This document shows, in pieces, positions 1 through 8,188 of a DNA stretch of 64,000 bases. The notes under the pieces were generated by a model that was not told the DNA's origin, did no database searches, and saw only the letters and a program-made list of their open reading frames with translations. Position 1 is the first letter of the stretch. Each line of letters opens with the position of its first letter. The DNA comes from Cellulomonas sp. WB94 (GTDB lineage Bacteria; Actinomycetota; Actinomycetes; Actinomycetales; Cellulomonadaceae): contig NZ_QEES01000002.1 of the NCBI RefSeq assembly GCF_003115775.1, positions 1,488,001 to 1,552,000 of the forward strand, in the 5' to 3' direction. Made by a program: the position numbers and the translations under genes.

Positions 1-467
1 TTGTTCAGGCGCGCGGGCTCCGACGGGGTCGACGGGCGACGCCCGGACCCTGGACGGAACGGCTGTGAGTCCTGGGAGTGCCGTTCGTCCTCGTCGTCGT
101 CGTCATAGCTGGTGTTGCGGGCGCTCGGCGCCTCGCGCGGCCGCTCGACGTCGTTCGGGGCCGCGGGTCGCGATGCCGCGAGGGCCGGCTCGTCGGAGGC
201 CAGGTCGACGTCGATGGTGATCGCGAAGCGTCCCTCGCGGCCGAGGGCCGACGTGAGGGCCTCGGTGACCTCGGTGCGCACGCGGGTCTCGAGGTACTCC
301 TTCGTCAGGTCGTTGCCGACCGCAAGGAGCATGGTGCCGTCGAGGAGGCCCAGCGGCTTGGCCAGCTTCACGAACGCGATCTGTCGCGGTGTGATGTCCG
401 GGCTGTGCTCGAGCTCAGCGACCGCCTGGGCCCAGACGCGGGCCGGCTGATCGTCCTGTGATGACAC
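1..467 (-). CDS. dnaA: Chromosomal replication initiator DnaA (5' part only, runs off the left edge)
   Basis: Initiator that binds DnaA boxes at oriC and opens the duplex. About 155 N-terminal residues are visible. They begin at a GTG (467) as M-S-S-Q-D-D-Q and carry the helicase-interaction domain I (motifs DITPRQIAFVKLAKPLGLL and TMLLAVGNDLTKEYLE), followed by an acidic linker with a run of Asp/Glu typical of actinobacterial domain II. The AAA+ and DNA-binding domains lie outside the window. It is divergent from rpmH, the standard actinobacterial arrangement, so oriC should be between dnaA and dnaN, to the left. A DnaA box upstream of the start suggests autoregulation (inference). Confidence 0.93.
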   Translation of the reverse strand, partial: MSSQDDQPARVWAQAVAELEHSPDITPRQIAFVKLAKPLGLLDGTMLLAVGNDLTKEYLETRVRTEVTEALTSALGREGRFAITIDVDLASDEPALAASRPAAPNDVERPREAPSARNTSYDDDDEDERHSQDSQPFRPGSGRRPSTPSEPARLN

Positions 468-1006
468 GTTTTCCCTCGCTACCGTCGGCGCTCGCGTGGT
501 CGAGTTTCGCACGCCTGTACGTGATCCACATCTTTGTCCACAGCCTGTGTGCATCGACCGGCAAACCCATGGTAGGGACGGCACGGCCAGTGGACCGCAG
601 CTGGTGAGTCGGACTGAATCGGTCCGCACCGAGCCGCGAAGAGGGTGACGACGGGTCAGCGTAGTCGTCCGGAGGTACCCCTGCGATAGTCCGCACGGGT
701 GATCTGACACTCACAGGCGTGTCGGTGCGACGCTCTACGGAGCGGACGTGGGATCGTTGCTGACGGCAGTCGTCGCCGCGAGGCGAGCTGGCTGCCAGCC
801 TCGAGCCGTCTGCCATTTGACCCGACACGGTAGCCCGGCGTAGCGTTGCCAAGCCTTCCTGATGGCTCCTGCTGGCGCGCCCTGGCGCCGGAATCGACCG
901 CTGCGTGTTGACGCACGGTGTGTTGATCCGGAGCAGTCGAGCTCGGCACTCAGACCTGGTCGCGTACCTGTGCGCGATCGATGCCCCGAAGTAGTTGGAG
1001 AGACTC
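468..1006. other. dnaA-rpmH divergent intergenic region
   Basis: This 539-base stretch separates the divergent dnaA and rpmH genes. I find no credible gene in it; open frames there are antisense shadows with poor composition. It should hold both promoters. One perfect actinobacterial DnaA box lies near the dnaA end, with a weaker neighbour about 12 bases away. I could not assign -35/-10 boxes with confidence. Confidence 0.7.
534..542 (+). promoter_or_regulatory. DnaA box TTGTCCACA upstream of dnaA
   Basis: A perfect match to the actinobacterial DnaA-box consensus TTGTCCACA, 67 bases upstream of the dnaA start codon. A related sequence, TGATCCACA, lies at 522-530. Position and sequence suggest DnaA autoregulation, as known in other bacteria; binding is inferred, not shown. 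Confidence 0.7.
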
Positions 1007-1144
1007 GTGAGCAAGCGCACGTTCCAGCCGAACAACCGGCGCCGGGCCAAGACCCACGGCTTCCGTCTGCGTATGCGTACACGCGCAGGCCGCGCGATCC
1101 TCGCCGCTCGCCGGCGCAAGGGTCGCGAAGAGCTCTCGGCCTGA
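1007..1144 (+). CDS. rpmH: 50S ribosomal protein L34
   Basis: Small, very basic large-subunit ribosomal protein, 45 residues, the usual family length. It starts at GTG 1007 with a GGAGAG ribosome-binding site just upstream. The family signature is complete: [22 protein letters not shown], with the Arg/Lys-rich C-terminus [11 protein letters not shown]. It is the first gene of the plus-strand rpmH-rnpA-yidD-yidC-jag cluster and is followed 11 bases later by rnpA, as in almost all bacteria. It is short enough to be missed by length-filtered gene finding. Confidence 0.97.
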   Translation: MSKRTFQPNNRRRAKTHGFRLRMRTRAGRAILAARRRKGREELSA

Positions 1145-1155
1145 CGACTGCACCG

Positions 1156-1518
1156 GTGCTGCCAGCAGCGCACCGGATGCGCCGCCCTGCGGAGTTCGAG
1201 CAGGCGGTGCGGCGTGGTGCGCGTGGCGGGCGGGACTCGCTCGTGGTGCATCTTGCGACACGGACCGACCCCGGACCTGGTCCGGTGGTCGGTCTTGTCG
1301 TGTCCAAGTCCATCGGGAACGCCGTGACGCGGAACAAGGTCAAGCGCCGTCTCCGCGCCCTCGTGCGTGGCCGGCTCGACTCGATGCCGGCTGATGCTGG
1401 CGTGGTCGTGCGTGCCCTTGCTCCCTCGGCGACGCGCCCGTACGCCGACCTCGGTGCGGACCTGGATGCCGCGCTCGAGACCGCAGCCCGACGAGCGCGC
1501 CGGTCGGCACGGGCATGA
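1156..1518 (+). CDS. rnpA: Ribonuclease P protein component
   Basis: Protein subunit of RNase P, which works with the catalytic RNA to remove 5' leaders from tRNA precursors. The 120-residue product starts at GTG 1156, giving [21 protein letters not shown], the normal family N-terminus. The conserved RNR-type motif is seen as [18 protein letters not shown]. Longer upstream extensions of the frame run through rpmH and are rejected. The stop overlaps the start of yidD by four bases, so the two are probably translationally coupled. Confidence 0.95.
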   Translation: MLPAAHRMRRPAEFEQAVRRGARGGRDSLVVHLATRTDPGPGPVVGLVVSKSIGNAVTRNKVKRRLRALVRGRLDSMPADAGVVVRALAPSATRPYADLGADLDAALETAARRARRSARA

Positions 1519-1838
1519 GCAGTCATCCCATGACCGGAGTCTCGGTCAGGTCGATCGCGAGGGCTGTGGTCCGGTTGCCCGGCCGCTTCCTGCTCCTGCT
1601 GATCCGGGGCTACCAGCTGTTCATCTCCCCGATGAGACCCCCGACATGCCGGTACTACCCTTCGTGTTCGCAGTACGCGGTGCTCGCGATCACGCGGCAC
1701 GGTGCGATCCGGGGGACAGGGCTGGCGGCCTGGCGGCTGCTGCGCTGCAACCCCTGGAGCGCCGGCGGCGTCGACGACGTCCCGCCTGCTCACGACCGGC
1801 AGCGTCATCACCATCACGTGGCCTCGGCCACGTCCTGA
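1515..1838 (+). CDS. yidD: Membrane protein insertion efficiency factor YidD
   Basis: Small membrane-associated protein thought to assist YidC-dependent insertion. 107 residues. The family core is complete: an amphipathic helix ([15 protein letters not shown]), then three conserved cysteines in [13 protein letters not shown] and the [16 protein letters not shown] motif. The tail has a His-rich stretch (RQRHHHHVA). The start ATG overlaps the rnpA stop (ATGA). The position between rnpA and yidC is the usual one. Confidence 0.93.
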   Translation: MSSHPMTGVSVRSIARAVVRLPGRFLLLLIRGYQLFISPMRPPTCRYYPSCSQYAVLAITRHGAIRGTGLAAWRLLRCNPWSAGGVDDVPPAHDRQRHHHHVASATS

Positions 1839-1862
1839 TCACCGAACGAGGAGCTCTGCCAC

Positions 1863-2960
1863 ATGTCGTGGTTTGACGGCCTGCTCTACCCGATCATGGT
1901 CGCGGTGGCCTGGATCATGGTCCAGTTCCACACGCTGCTCACAGCGATCGGCCTGGACCCGGCCTCCGGCGCTGCATGGGGGCTGTCGATCGTCGGCCTC
2001 GTGATCGTCATCCGGATCATCCTGATCCCGCTGTTCGTCAAGCAGATCAAGGCGTCCCGCGGCATGCAGATGCTCAGCCCCGAGATGCAGGCGATCCAGA
2101 AGAAGTACAAGGGCAAGTCCGACCCGGCGTCCCGCGAGGCGATGAGCCGCGAGACGATGGAGCTGTACAAGAAGCACGGCACCAACCCGTTCGCGTCGTG
2201 CCTGCCGATCCTTGCCCAGTCGCCCATCTTCTTCGCACTCTTCCGGGTGCTGTACTCGCTGCCGAAGCTGTCGACGGGGACCTACCCGAAGTCGTCGATC
2301 GGCCCGCTGGACGCCGCCACCGCGGGGCAGGTGGAGCACGCCACGATCTTCGGTGCGCCGCTGTCGGGCTACTTCATGTCGAAGGACGGCGGCGCGACCG
2401 TCAAGATCGTGACGATCGTCCTCATCGTCGCGATGTCGTTGACGACCTTCCTCACGCAGCGCCAGCTGACCATGAAGAACATGCCGCCCGCCGCGCTCGA
2501 GGGCCCGATGGCGCAGCAGCAGAAGATGCTCCTGTACTTGATGCCGCTGATCTTCGCGTTCTCGGGCGTCAACTTCCCGATCGGCGTGCTGCTCTACTGG
2601 ACGACGACGAACCTGTGGTCGATGGGCCAGCAGTTCTACACGATCCGTCGGATGCCGGCGCCAGGATCCGCGGCCGAGGCGGCGATGAAGGCACGGCAGG
2701 CCCGCAGGTCCCATCAGACCGGGCTCGAGCTGGCGGTCGCCGACGCTCCCCTCATCGACGACAAGCCGCGGGGCCAGCGAGTTCAGCCCAAGCGCAAGGA
2801 CCGCGTCAAGCCGCGTCCGTCCGACGGTTCGACGCCGACCACCGGCTCCACCACGCCGGCCGGCACCACAGCACCGAGCAGCACGACCAAGGGTCAGTCC
2901 TCCAGTGACGGAGACCAGACCCCGCCGGCTGCGCGAGCACCACGCAAGCCCAAGAAGTAG
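1863..2960 (+). CDS. yidC: Membrane protein insertase YidC (Oxa1 type)
   Basis: Inserts and folds proteins in the cytoplasmic membrane, alone or with SecYEG. 365 residues. There are about five hydrophobic segments: near 8-28, 38-58 (including an Arg in IVIRIILIPLF), then SCLPILAQSPIFFALFRVL, VTIVLIVAMSLTTFL and LMPLIFAFSGVNFPIGVLLYW. It lacks the large periplasmic domain of proteobacterial YidC and has no lipobox. The last ~85 residues are a basic Ser/Thr/Pro/Lys-rich cytoplasmic tail ending in RKPKK, typical of actinobacteria and likely ribosome-contacting (inference). Confidence 0.96.
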   Translation: MSWFDGLLYPIMVAVAWIMVQFHTLLTAIGLDPASGAAWGLSIVGLVIVIRIILIPLFVKQIKASRGMQMLSPEMQAIQKKYKGKSDPASREAMSRETMELYKKHGTNPFASCLPILAQSPIFFALFRVLYSLPKLSTGTYPKSSIGPLDAATAGQVEHATIFGAPLSGYFMSKDGGATVKIVTIVLIVAMSLTTFLTQRQLTMKNMPPAALEGPMAQQQKMLLYLMPLIFAFSGVNFPIGVLLYWTTTNLWSMGQQFYTIRRMPAPGSAAEAAMKARQARRSHQTGLELAVADAPLIDDKPRGQRVQPKRKDRVKPRPSDGSTPTTGSTTPAGTTAPSSTTKGQSSSDGDQTPPAARAPRKPKK

Positions 2961-3001
2961 CGCTCACCCACCGGCACCGAGCCGCATCCCGAGGAGCACC
3001 C

Positions 3002-3520
3002 ATGCCGTCATCCGAAGAGAACGAGACCGTCCCCGGCGAGGAGAACCCGACCAGTCGGCTCGAGGAGGAAGGCGAGATCGCCGCCGACTACCTCGAGGAG
3101 CTGCTCGACATCGCCGACCTGGATGGTGACATCGACATCGACGTCGACCACGGTCGTGCGGCCGTGGAGATCGTCGCGGAACCCGGCTCCGAGCGGGCGC
3201 TTCGCCGCCTCGTCGGCACGGACGGCGAGGTGCTCGATGCGCTTCAGGAGCTCACGCGGCTCGCCGTGCAGGCCAAGACGGGGGAGCGGAGCCGCCTGAT
3301 GCTCGACATCGCCGGCTACCGGGCCGAGCGTCGCACCGAGCTTGTGGCCGTCGCGACCGAGGCCATCGGCCGGGTGCAGGAGTCAGGCGCGCCCGTCGCG
3401 CTCGACCCCATGAACCCGTTCGAGCGGAAGGTCGTCCATGACGCGGTCGCGGCGGCCGGGCTGGTCAGCGACTCCGAGGGCGTCGAGCCCGCGCGACACG
3501 TGGTGATCCGCGCGTCCTGA
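3002..3520 (+). CDS. jag: Jag/KhpB-type RNA-binding protein (KH and R3H domains)
   Basis: Single-stranded nucleic acid-binding protein of the Jag/KhpB family, linked in other bacteria to cell-wall growth control. 172 residues: an acidic N-terminus (residues 1-40), a KH-like domain (about 40-110, with RRLVGTDGEVLDALQELTRLA) and an R3H domain at the C-terminus (PMNPFERKVVHDAVAAAGLVSDSEG). The classic R3H arginine/histidine pair is visible as ERKVVHD. The start ATG has a GAGGAG site. A strong hairpin directly after the gene ends the rpmH-jag transcription unit. Confidence 0.92.
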   Translation: MPSSEENETVPGEENPTSRLEEEGEIAADYLEELLDIADLDGDIDIDVDHGRAAVEIVAEPGSERALRRLVGTDGEVLDALQELTRLAVQAKTGERSRLMLDIAGYRAERRTELVAVATEAIGRVQESGAPVALDPMNPFERKVVHDAVAAAGLVSDSEGVEPARHVVIRAS

Positions 3521-3537
3521 CTCATCAACGAAGCGTT

Positions 3538-3579
3538 CACACGATCGGCCGGCTCCCCAGGGGGCCGGCCGATCGTGTG
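3538..3579 (+). terminator. Hairpin terminator after jag
   Basis: A 16-bp perfect stem (3538-3553 pairs with 3564-3579, arm CACACGATCGGCCGGC) with a loop that can extend pairing through CCCC/GGGG. There is no long T-tract, as usual in high-GC actinobacteria. It begins 17 bases after the jag stop. Confidence 0.8.
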
Positions 3580-3733
3580 TGGGCCTTCACCGCTGTGCCT
3601 CCGCTGGCCCGAGGGATCTTCCACGAGCTCGACGCGGCCGGTGCGGGAACCTACCGGCAGCCGGGTGTGTTCGGGCGGCATCGGCAAGCCACAGCCGGTG
3701 GGGAACATGGTCCGACGCCAGCCGGTCGGCGTC

Positions 3734-3747
3734 GTTTCACGTGAAAC
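3734..3747. promoter_or_regulatory. parS site 1
   Basis: Perfect 14-bp palindrome GTTTCACGTGAAAC, the core of the near-universal ParB-binding parS sequence. First of seven copies in the window. Confidence 0.95.
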
Positions 3748-3768
3748 GGATGGCTGATGCAAGAACGT

Positions 3769-3782
3769 GTTTCACGTGAAAC
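3769..3782. promoter_or_regulatory. parS site 2
   Basis: GTTTCACGTGAAAC, in the full 16-bp context TGTTTCACGTGAAACA that matches the canonical parS exactly. It is 21 bases from parS site 1. Confidence 0.95.
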
Positions 3783-3913
3783 AGCGGCACGCGGACGTCC
3801 ATACCTGGTGGCCGCCCGCGGCGCGCGGGATGCGCGCCAACTGATCGGCGCGTAGCTCGGCCGGCCGAGAGCCCGTTGGTCCCAGCGAGCACGCGCCGTG
3901 CGGATCGATCGCG

Positions 3914-3927
3914 GTTTCACGTGAAAC
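3914..3927. promoter_or_regulatory. parS site 3
   Basis: GTTTCACGTGAAAC, about 220 bases upstream of the rsmG start codon and outside any convincing gene. Confidence 0.95.
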
Positions 3928-4146
3928 GACGCTGCCGGAGGTTGTGCATGACGGTGAGCCTGGGCCGTTGGAGCCCGACCCGCAGGGTACGGTGGGGCTT
4001 CCAGAAGGCAGTCCTGCGTGGCCCAGCTGCACCGTGGTCGCAGCCATGAGCGTGCAGTTCCGACGGCTCCGGGAGAGTGCCCGCCATCGAGACCAGTCGC
4101 GGGCGATGTAGGACCAGCGTGGATGCCATCAGTCGAGGGAGGCCGT

Positions 4147-4827
4147 GTGACGAACGATGATCATGTCGACGTGACGGTCGAGGCAGACCCCTGGGAGGGC
4201 GACAGCCGGCTCCCCGCGTTCTTCGGCCCGTCGTGGGCAGCGATCTCGGCTTTTCACACCTTGTTGGTCGACGAAGGCGTGCGTCGCGGTCTCGTCGGCC
4301 CTCGGGAGGTTCCCCGGCTCTGGGAGCGGCACCTGCTGAACTCTGCCGTCGTCGTCCCCTTCCTCCCCGAGACCGGCCGCATCATCGACCTCGGATCGGG
4401 AGCCGGCCTGCCCGGCATCGTGGTGGCCGCAATGCGCCCTGACGCCGAGGTCGTGCTCCTCGATCCCATGGAGCGGCGAACCGACTGGCTCCTCGAGGTC
4501 GTCGATTCGCTCGGGCTCGCCAATGTGGTGGTCATGCGCGCTCGCGCGGAAGACGTGCACCGCGAGCTCGTCGGCGCGGCAGTCACGGCGCGTGCGGTTG
4601 CTCCGCTCGACCGGCTGTACCGGTGGTCCCTCCCGCTTCTGGCGAAGGGCGGTGTGCTCGTGGCACTGAAGGGCGCGCGAGCGCAGGACGAGGTCGAATC
4701 AGCCGCCCGAGTCGGCACGAAGCTGGGCGGGGGACCCGCTGAGGTCCTGAGCGTGCGCGCGATCGACGGAGCCGAGGAGACCACAGTGGTGCGGGTTGTT
4801 CGGGAGGTTGTGCGCGGTGTTCGGTAG
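4147..4827 (+). CDS. rsmG: 16S rRNA (guanine-N7) methyltransferase RsmG/GidB
   Basis: SAM-dependent enzyme that methylates G527 of 16S rRNA. 226 residues. GTG 4147 is chosen because a GAGGGAGG site precedes it; the frame opens further upstream without a better start. Visible motifs are FFGPSW near the N-terminus, the conserved LWERHLLNSA, and the SAM-binding loop IIDLGSGAGLPGIVVAAM followed by VVLLDPMERR. The C-terminus ends [14 protein letters not shown]. It overlaps the parA start by 11 bases, so rsmG-parA-parB form one translationally coupled unit. Confidence 0.95.
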   Translation: MTNDDHVDVTVEADPWEGDSRLPAFFGPSWAAISAFHTLLVDEGVRRGLVGPREVPRLWERHLLNSAVVVPFLPETGRIIDLGSGAGLPGIVVAAMRPDAEVVLLDPMERRTDWLLEVVDSLGLANVVVMRARAEDVHRELVGAAVTARAVAPLDRLYRWSLPLLAKGGVLVALKGARAQDEVESAARVGTKLGGGPAEVLSVRAIDGAEETTVVRVVREVVRGVR

Positions 4828-6787
4828 GAAGAAGAGGCGTCAGGAGCCGATCTCCGCGGTTGTGCCCGAGCCGCTCGCGCAGGGTTCATGGCAGCCGCCG
4901 GTGGAGGTCGACGGGGAGGTCGCGGTCGCAGGCGAAATGGACGACCGCCGGAGGGACCCGCGGGACGTTTCACGTGAAACAGTCGGCGGCGCCTCAAGTG
5001 CAGCCGATGGTCGCGCGGCGGCGCCGGCCGATGAGTCTGAAGGCGGATCTGACGCGCGAGCGCAGGCGGACGGCCCTTCGAGCGCTGGTGGGTCCACCGA
5101 GGCGGCGGCCGGCTGGGAGCTGATCCCACGACCGAGCATCACGCTTGACGAGACGACAGACCCCGAGACTTCGCGCGTCGACGTCGAGCAGGCGGCCGTC
5201 GACGAGCCGGTCGGTGGGGCCGTCGATCAGTGGAGGCCAGCGACGCCGACGCCCGACGTCGCCGCGCCCAGTGGTCGGCCGCCGACCGTTGTCGGCGACG
5301 AGCACGTGATGGGTGGCGATACGACGGACAGCGCGGTCGACGGCGTGCCCGTGGATGGCAGCACCTGGGGTGCGGTCGACGCTGGACGGCTCGTCGACCC
5401 GCCAGCGACAGACGCTGCGCGGGTACCGCCGGTGAACCTCGCCTCTCACTCGCTCGACGGAGCCGACGCAACACTCGGCGCCTTCTCGAGCGCGCCTCGG
5501 CCGCTAGTGAGTCGCCCCACGGTTCCAGCGCCACCACCTTCTGTTTCACGTGAAACATCGCCCGACGCGCAGCTGTCGCCCGCGGTGGGAGCCGCAGACC
5601 ACAGCAGTCACGACGACGGCCACGCCATGGCGTCCGCTCTACGTGAGCGCACAAGAGAGAACGAGGACGTGACCAGTCACCCAGCACAGGTTGTCGGCGC
5701 GGGCCATGACGACGAGGCGCGCCGGGCCGCACTTGTCGACAGCCTGCCTGACGCCGATGAGGACACGCCGCTGATGGCGCAGATCCAGGCCGACGCGACG
5801 CGCCGCATCCAGCTGCGGGGCCGGAGGTTCCCACGGCCGGCGCAGACCCGGATCATCACCGTGGCGAACCAGAAGGGCGGCGTCGGCAAGACCACGACGA
5901 CCGTCAACCTGGCTGCTGCCCTTGCTCAGTCCGGGCTGAACGTGCTCGTGCTCGACAACGATCCCCAGGGAAACGCGTCGACGGCACTCGGTGTGGCGCA
6001 TCACGCGGGCACGCCGTCGATCTACGAGGTCCTCGTCGACGAAGCGCCGATGGCAGGGGCAGTCCAGGAATGCCCGGACATCCCGAACCTGTGGTGCGTC
6101 CCCGCGACGATCGACCTGTCGGGCGCGGAGATCGAGCTCGTGTCGATGGTGGCGCGGGAGACTCGGCTGCGGACCGCACTCGACGCGTATCTCGCCGGAC
6201 GCATCGCTGCAGGTCAGGCTCCGATCGACTACGTGTTCGTCGACTGCCCCCCGAGCCTGGGACTGCTCACGGTGAACGCCTTCGTCGTCGGCCGGGAGGT
6301 CTTGATCCCGATCCAGTGCGAGTACTACGCGCTCGAGGGCCTGACCCAGCTGCTCAAGACCATCCAGCTGATCCAGGCGCACCTCAACCCGGGACTGCAC
6401 GTCTCGACGATCCTCCTGACGATGTACGACTCGCGCACCAACCTGGCGCAGCAGGTCGCGCAGGAGGTCCGCGATCATTTCCCGGAGACGACACTTCGCA
6501 CCTCCGTGCCGCGGTCCGTCCGCATCTCCGAGGCTCCGAGCTACGGACAGACAGTGATCACGTACGATGCCGGTTCTTCAGGGGCCCTGGCCTACCTCGA
6601 GGCCGCACGCGAGTTGGCCGAGCGGGGCGCAGCCGACAGTGCGGCCGGGCCTGACGCGGACGGACTCGCAGCCGGAATCCCTGTAGCCGCGGGCGACAGC
6701 ATCCGAACGAACCACACGAACGGCCAGCCTGACGTCGCCCCGAGCGTCGTCGGCAGCAGCGCGGGTACCCCTCAGGAGGAGCAGTGA
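4817..6787 (+). CDS. parA: Chromosome partitioning ATPase ParA with a long N-terminal extension
   Basis: Deviant Walker-type ATPase that segregates origins with ParB-parS. As drawn, 656 residues against about 300 for most ParA. Residues 1 to ~310 are low-complexity, rich in Asp, Ala, Ser, Pro and Gly. The conserved part starts near [16 protein letters not shown], with Walker A KGGVGKTT at about 353-360, [10 protein letters not shown], and [16 protein letters not shown] 4817 has a GGAGG site 9 bases upstream and overlaps rsmG; TTG 4796 is an alternative, and a start within the extension (for example the ATG of MASALRERT) cannot be excluded. Two parS sites lie inside the extension, each read as V-S-R-E-T (residues 51-55 and 243-247). 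Confidence 0.88.
   Translation: MFGRKKRRQEPISAVVPEPLAQGSWQPPVEVDGEVAVAGEMDDRRRDPRDVSRETVGGASSAADGRAAAPADESEGGSDARAQADGPSSAGGSTEAAAGWELIPRPSITLDETTDPETSRVDVEQAAVDEPVGGAVDQWRPATPTPDVAAPSGRPPTVVGDEHVMGGDTTDSAVDGVPVDGSTWGAVDAGRLVDPPATDAARVPPVNLASHSLDGADATLGAFSSAPRPLVSRPTVPAPPPSVSRETSPDAQLSPAVGAADHSSHDDGHAMASALRERTRENEDVTSHPAQVVGAGHDDEARRAALVDSLPDADEDTPLMAQIQADATRRIQLRGRRFPRPAQTRIITVANQKGGVGKTTTTVNLAAALAQSGLNVLVLDNDPQGNASTALGVAHHAGTPSIYEVLVDEAPMAGAVQECPDIPNLWCVPATIDLSGAEIELVSMVARETRLRTALDAYLAGRIAAGQAPIDYVFVDCPPSLGLLTVNAFVVGREVLIPIQCEYYALEGLTQLLKTIQLIQAHLNPGLHVSTILLTMYDSRTNLAQQVAQEVRDHFPETTLRTSVPRSVRISEAPSYGQTVITYDAGSSGALAYLEAARELAERGAADSAAGPDADGLAAGIPVAAGDSIRTNHTNGQPDVAPSVVGSSAGTPQEEQ
4967..4980. 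promoter_or_regulatory. parS site 4 (inside the parA extension)
   Basis: GTTTCACGTGAAAC within the 5' part of the parA frame, read as Val-Ser-Arg-Glu-Thr at residues 51-55 of the long form. Confidence 0.95.
5543..5556. promoter_or_regulatory. parS site 5 (inside the parA extension)
   Basis: GTTTCACGTGAAAC with flanks TGTTTCACGTGAAACA, a full 16-bp consensus. It encodes Val-Ser-Arg-Glu-Thr at residues 243-247, in the same phase as site 4. Confidence 0.95.
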
Positions 6788-8088
6788 GCGAGAAGCGACG
6801 TGGCTTGGGCCGTGGCCTGGGTGCACTCATCCCGACCGGACTCGACGGGCAGCGGTCCTCCGACACGCAGCGTCCCGTGGATGTGTTCTTCCCCGAGAAC
6901 CGACGTGACGCCCACAGTGAGACGTTCCCGGCCGAGGCAGTGACCGAGGCCTCGACGTCATCCGATGGTGACTCGGCTGTTTCACGTGAAACAGCAGCCC
7001 TCAAGTCGAGCGGCACGCCGGTCGACGGCGTCGATGCGATCCGTGATGGGGTGGCGCACCTGGATGGATCCGGCGCGGTCGCTGGTTCGGCAACGATCGA
7101 CGGCTCAGCCTCCGGGAACGGGTTGAGGTCCGCCAACGGCTCCGCGTCCGCTAACGGCTCCGCATCCAGCAACGGATCCGCGTCCGCCAACGGCGCAGTG
7201 GCGACGGGCGGCGCATCGCTCATGGTCGCGCGGAGCAGCGACGCGGAGGACGACGGCCTGATCGCCGTTCCAGGTGCGCGGTTCGCCGAGCTCCCCGTCG
7301 ACTCGATCAAGCCGAACCCCCGCCAGCCGCGCACGATCTTCGAGGAGGACGCCCTCGACGAGCTCGTCGGCTCGATCCTCGAGGTCGGGGTGCTGCAGCC
7401 GATCATCGTCCGACCCGACGGTGACTCGGGCTACGAGCTGATCATGGGGGAGCGTCGGCTCCGCGCCACCCAGGCCGCAGGACTCACCACGATCCCAGCG
7501 ATCATCCGGGACACCGAGGACTCGGACCTGCTGCGCGATGCGCTGCTCGAGAACCTCCACCGCGCCCAGCTCAACCCGTTGGAGGAGGCCGCCGCCTATC
7601 AGCAGCTGCTTGACGACTTCGGGTGCACCCACGAGCAGCTCGCGAGCAGGATCCACCGGTCGCGTCCGCAGATCTCGAACACGCTGCGCCTGTTGCGGCT
7701 CCCGCCGCTGGTTCAGCGCCGTGTCGCGGCCGGTGTGCTGTCGGCCGGACACGCACGCGCACTGCTCGGACTCGAGGACGGGGCGGCGATCGAGCGACTG
7801 GCTCAGCGGATCGTTGCCGAGGGCCTCTCGGTGCGGGCCGTCGAGGAGATCGTCTCGCTCGGAGGCGACCCGGCGGCCCCTGCCGTGCGTCGACGGCCGC
7901 GGGCTGGCGACCGGAACGAGGCGTTGGATGAGCTCGCGACGCGACTGTCGGACCGGTTCGAGACGCGGGTCAAGATCAACCTGGGCAAGCAGCGCGGGCG
8001 ACTGACGGTGGAGTTCGCGTCGGTCCAGGACCTGAACAGGATCCTCGAGAGCTTCGCGCCCGACGACCCGGGTGTCCTGCGCCACTGA
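6784..8088 (+). CDS. parB: Chromosome partitioning CTPase ParB
   Basis: parS-binding protein that spreads on DNA and couples to ParA. 434 residues. GTG 6784 overlaps the parA stop (GTGA) and has an AGGAGGAG site. It begins with the usual basic helix [16 protein letters not shown] that contacts ParA. Residues ~40-155 are low-complexity with Ala-Asn-Gly-Ser repeats. Then come the core motifs [15 protein letters not shown], the CTP-binding GERRLRA and [14 protein letters not shown], and the helix-turn-helix [19 protein letters not shown]. The dimerization domain is at the C-terminus. A parS site lies in the frame (V-S-R-E-T, residues 66-70). Confidence 0.96.
   Translation: MSEKRRGLGRGLGALIPTGLDGQRSSDTQRPVDVFFPENRRDAHSETFPAEAVTEASTSSDGDSAVSRETAALKSSGTPVDGVDAIRDGVAHLDGSGAVAGSATIDGSASGNGLRSANGSASANGSASSNGSASANGAVATGGASLMVARSSDAEDDGLIAVPGARFAELPVDSIKPNPRQPRTIFEEDALDELVGSILEVGVLQPIIVRPDGDSGYELIMGERRLRATQAAGLTTIPAIIRDTEDSDLLRDALLENLHRAQLNPLEEAAAYQQLLDDFGCTHEQLASRIHRSRPQISNTLRLLRLPPLVQRRVAAGVLSAGHARALLGLEDGAAIERLAQRIVAEGLSVRAVEEIVSLGGDPAAPAVRRRPRAGDRNEALDELATRLSDRFETRVKINLGKQRGRLTVEFASVQDLNRILESFAPDDPGVLRH
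6979..6992. promoter_or_regulatory. parS site 6 (inside parB)
   Basis: Full consensus TGTTTCACGTGAAACA inside the low-complexity N-terminal part of parB, again in the phase that reads Val-Ser-Arg-Glu-Thr. Confidence 0.95.
7100..7205 (+). repeat. Degenerate Ala-Asn-Gly-Ser repeat within parB
   Basis: Imperfect 18-base units (form: tccgc-aacggctccgcgtc) repeat about five times and encode SANGSA-type hexapeptides, residues ~106-141 of ParB. This is probably a flexible linker between the ParA-contact helix and the CTPase core. Such repeats are prone to length change. Confidence 0.7.
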
Positions 8089-8103
8089 CGCACGACGGCG
8101 GTG

Positions 8104-8147
8104 ATGACGATGGTGGCGTGCTCGCTCGAGCACGCCGCCATCGTCAT
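8104..8147 (+). terminator. Hairpin terminator after parB
   Basis: A 21-bp stem (8104-8124 with 8127-8147) with a single G-T wobble and a two-base loop. It lies between the convergent parB and ddl-like genes and probably works in both directions. Confidence 0.8.
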
Positions 8148-8158
8148 GCCTGGCCGCC

Positions 8159-8172
8159 GTTTCACGTGAAAC
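8159..8172. promoter_or_regulatory. parS site 7
   Basis: GTTTCACGTGAAAC between the parB terminator and the 3' end of the convergent ligase gene. It is the rightmost of the seven copies seen. Confidence 0.95.
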
Positions 8173-8188
8173 AGCGCATCACCGCAGG

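Larger units (their letters stand above)
3580..4146. other. jag-rsmG intergenic region holding three parS sites
   Basis: About 570 bases between the jag terminator and rsmG. Frames here are short or antisense and none looks coding. Its clear content is three parS palindromes, at 3734, 3769 and 3914, two of them only 21 bases apart. The rsmG promoter should also be here. Confidence 0.75.

Noticed and set aside
735-1817. Minus-strand frame covering rpmH, rnpA and yidD
   Set aside because: Those three genes are certain on the plus strand; the antisense frame is a shadow.
3769-3920. Small frames reading F-H-V-K or V-S-R-E-T around the parS sites in the jag-rsmG gap
   Set aside because: They arise only because parS is open in two of three phases; no ribosome-binding sites and no conserved domains.
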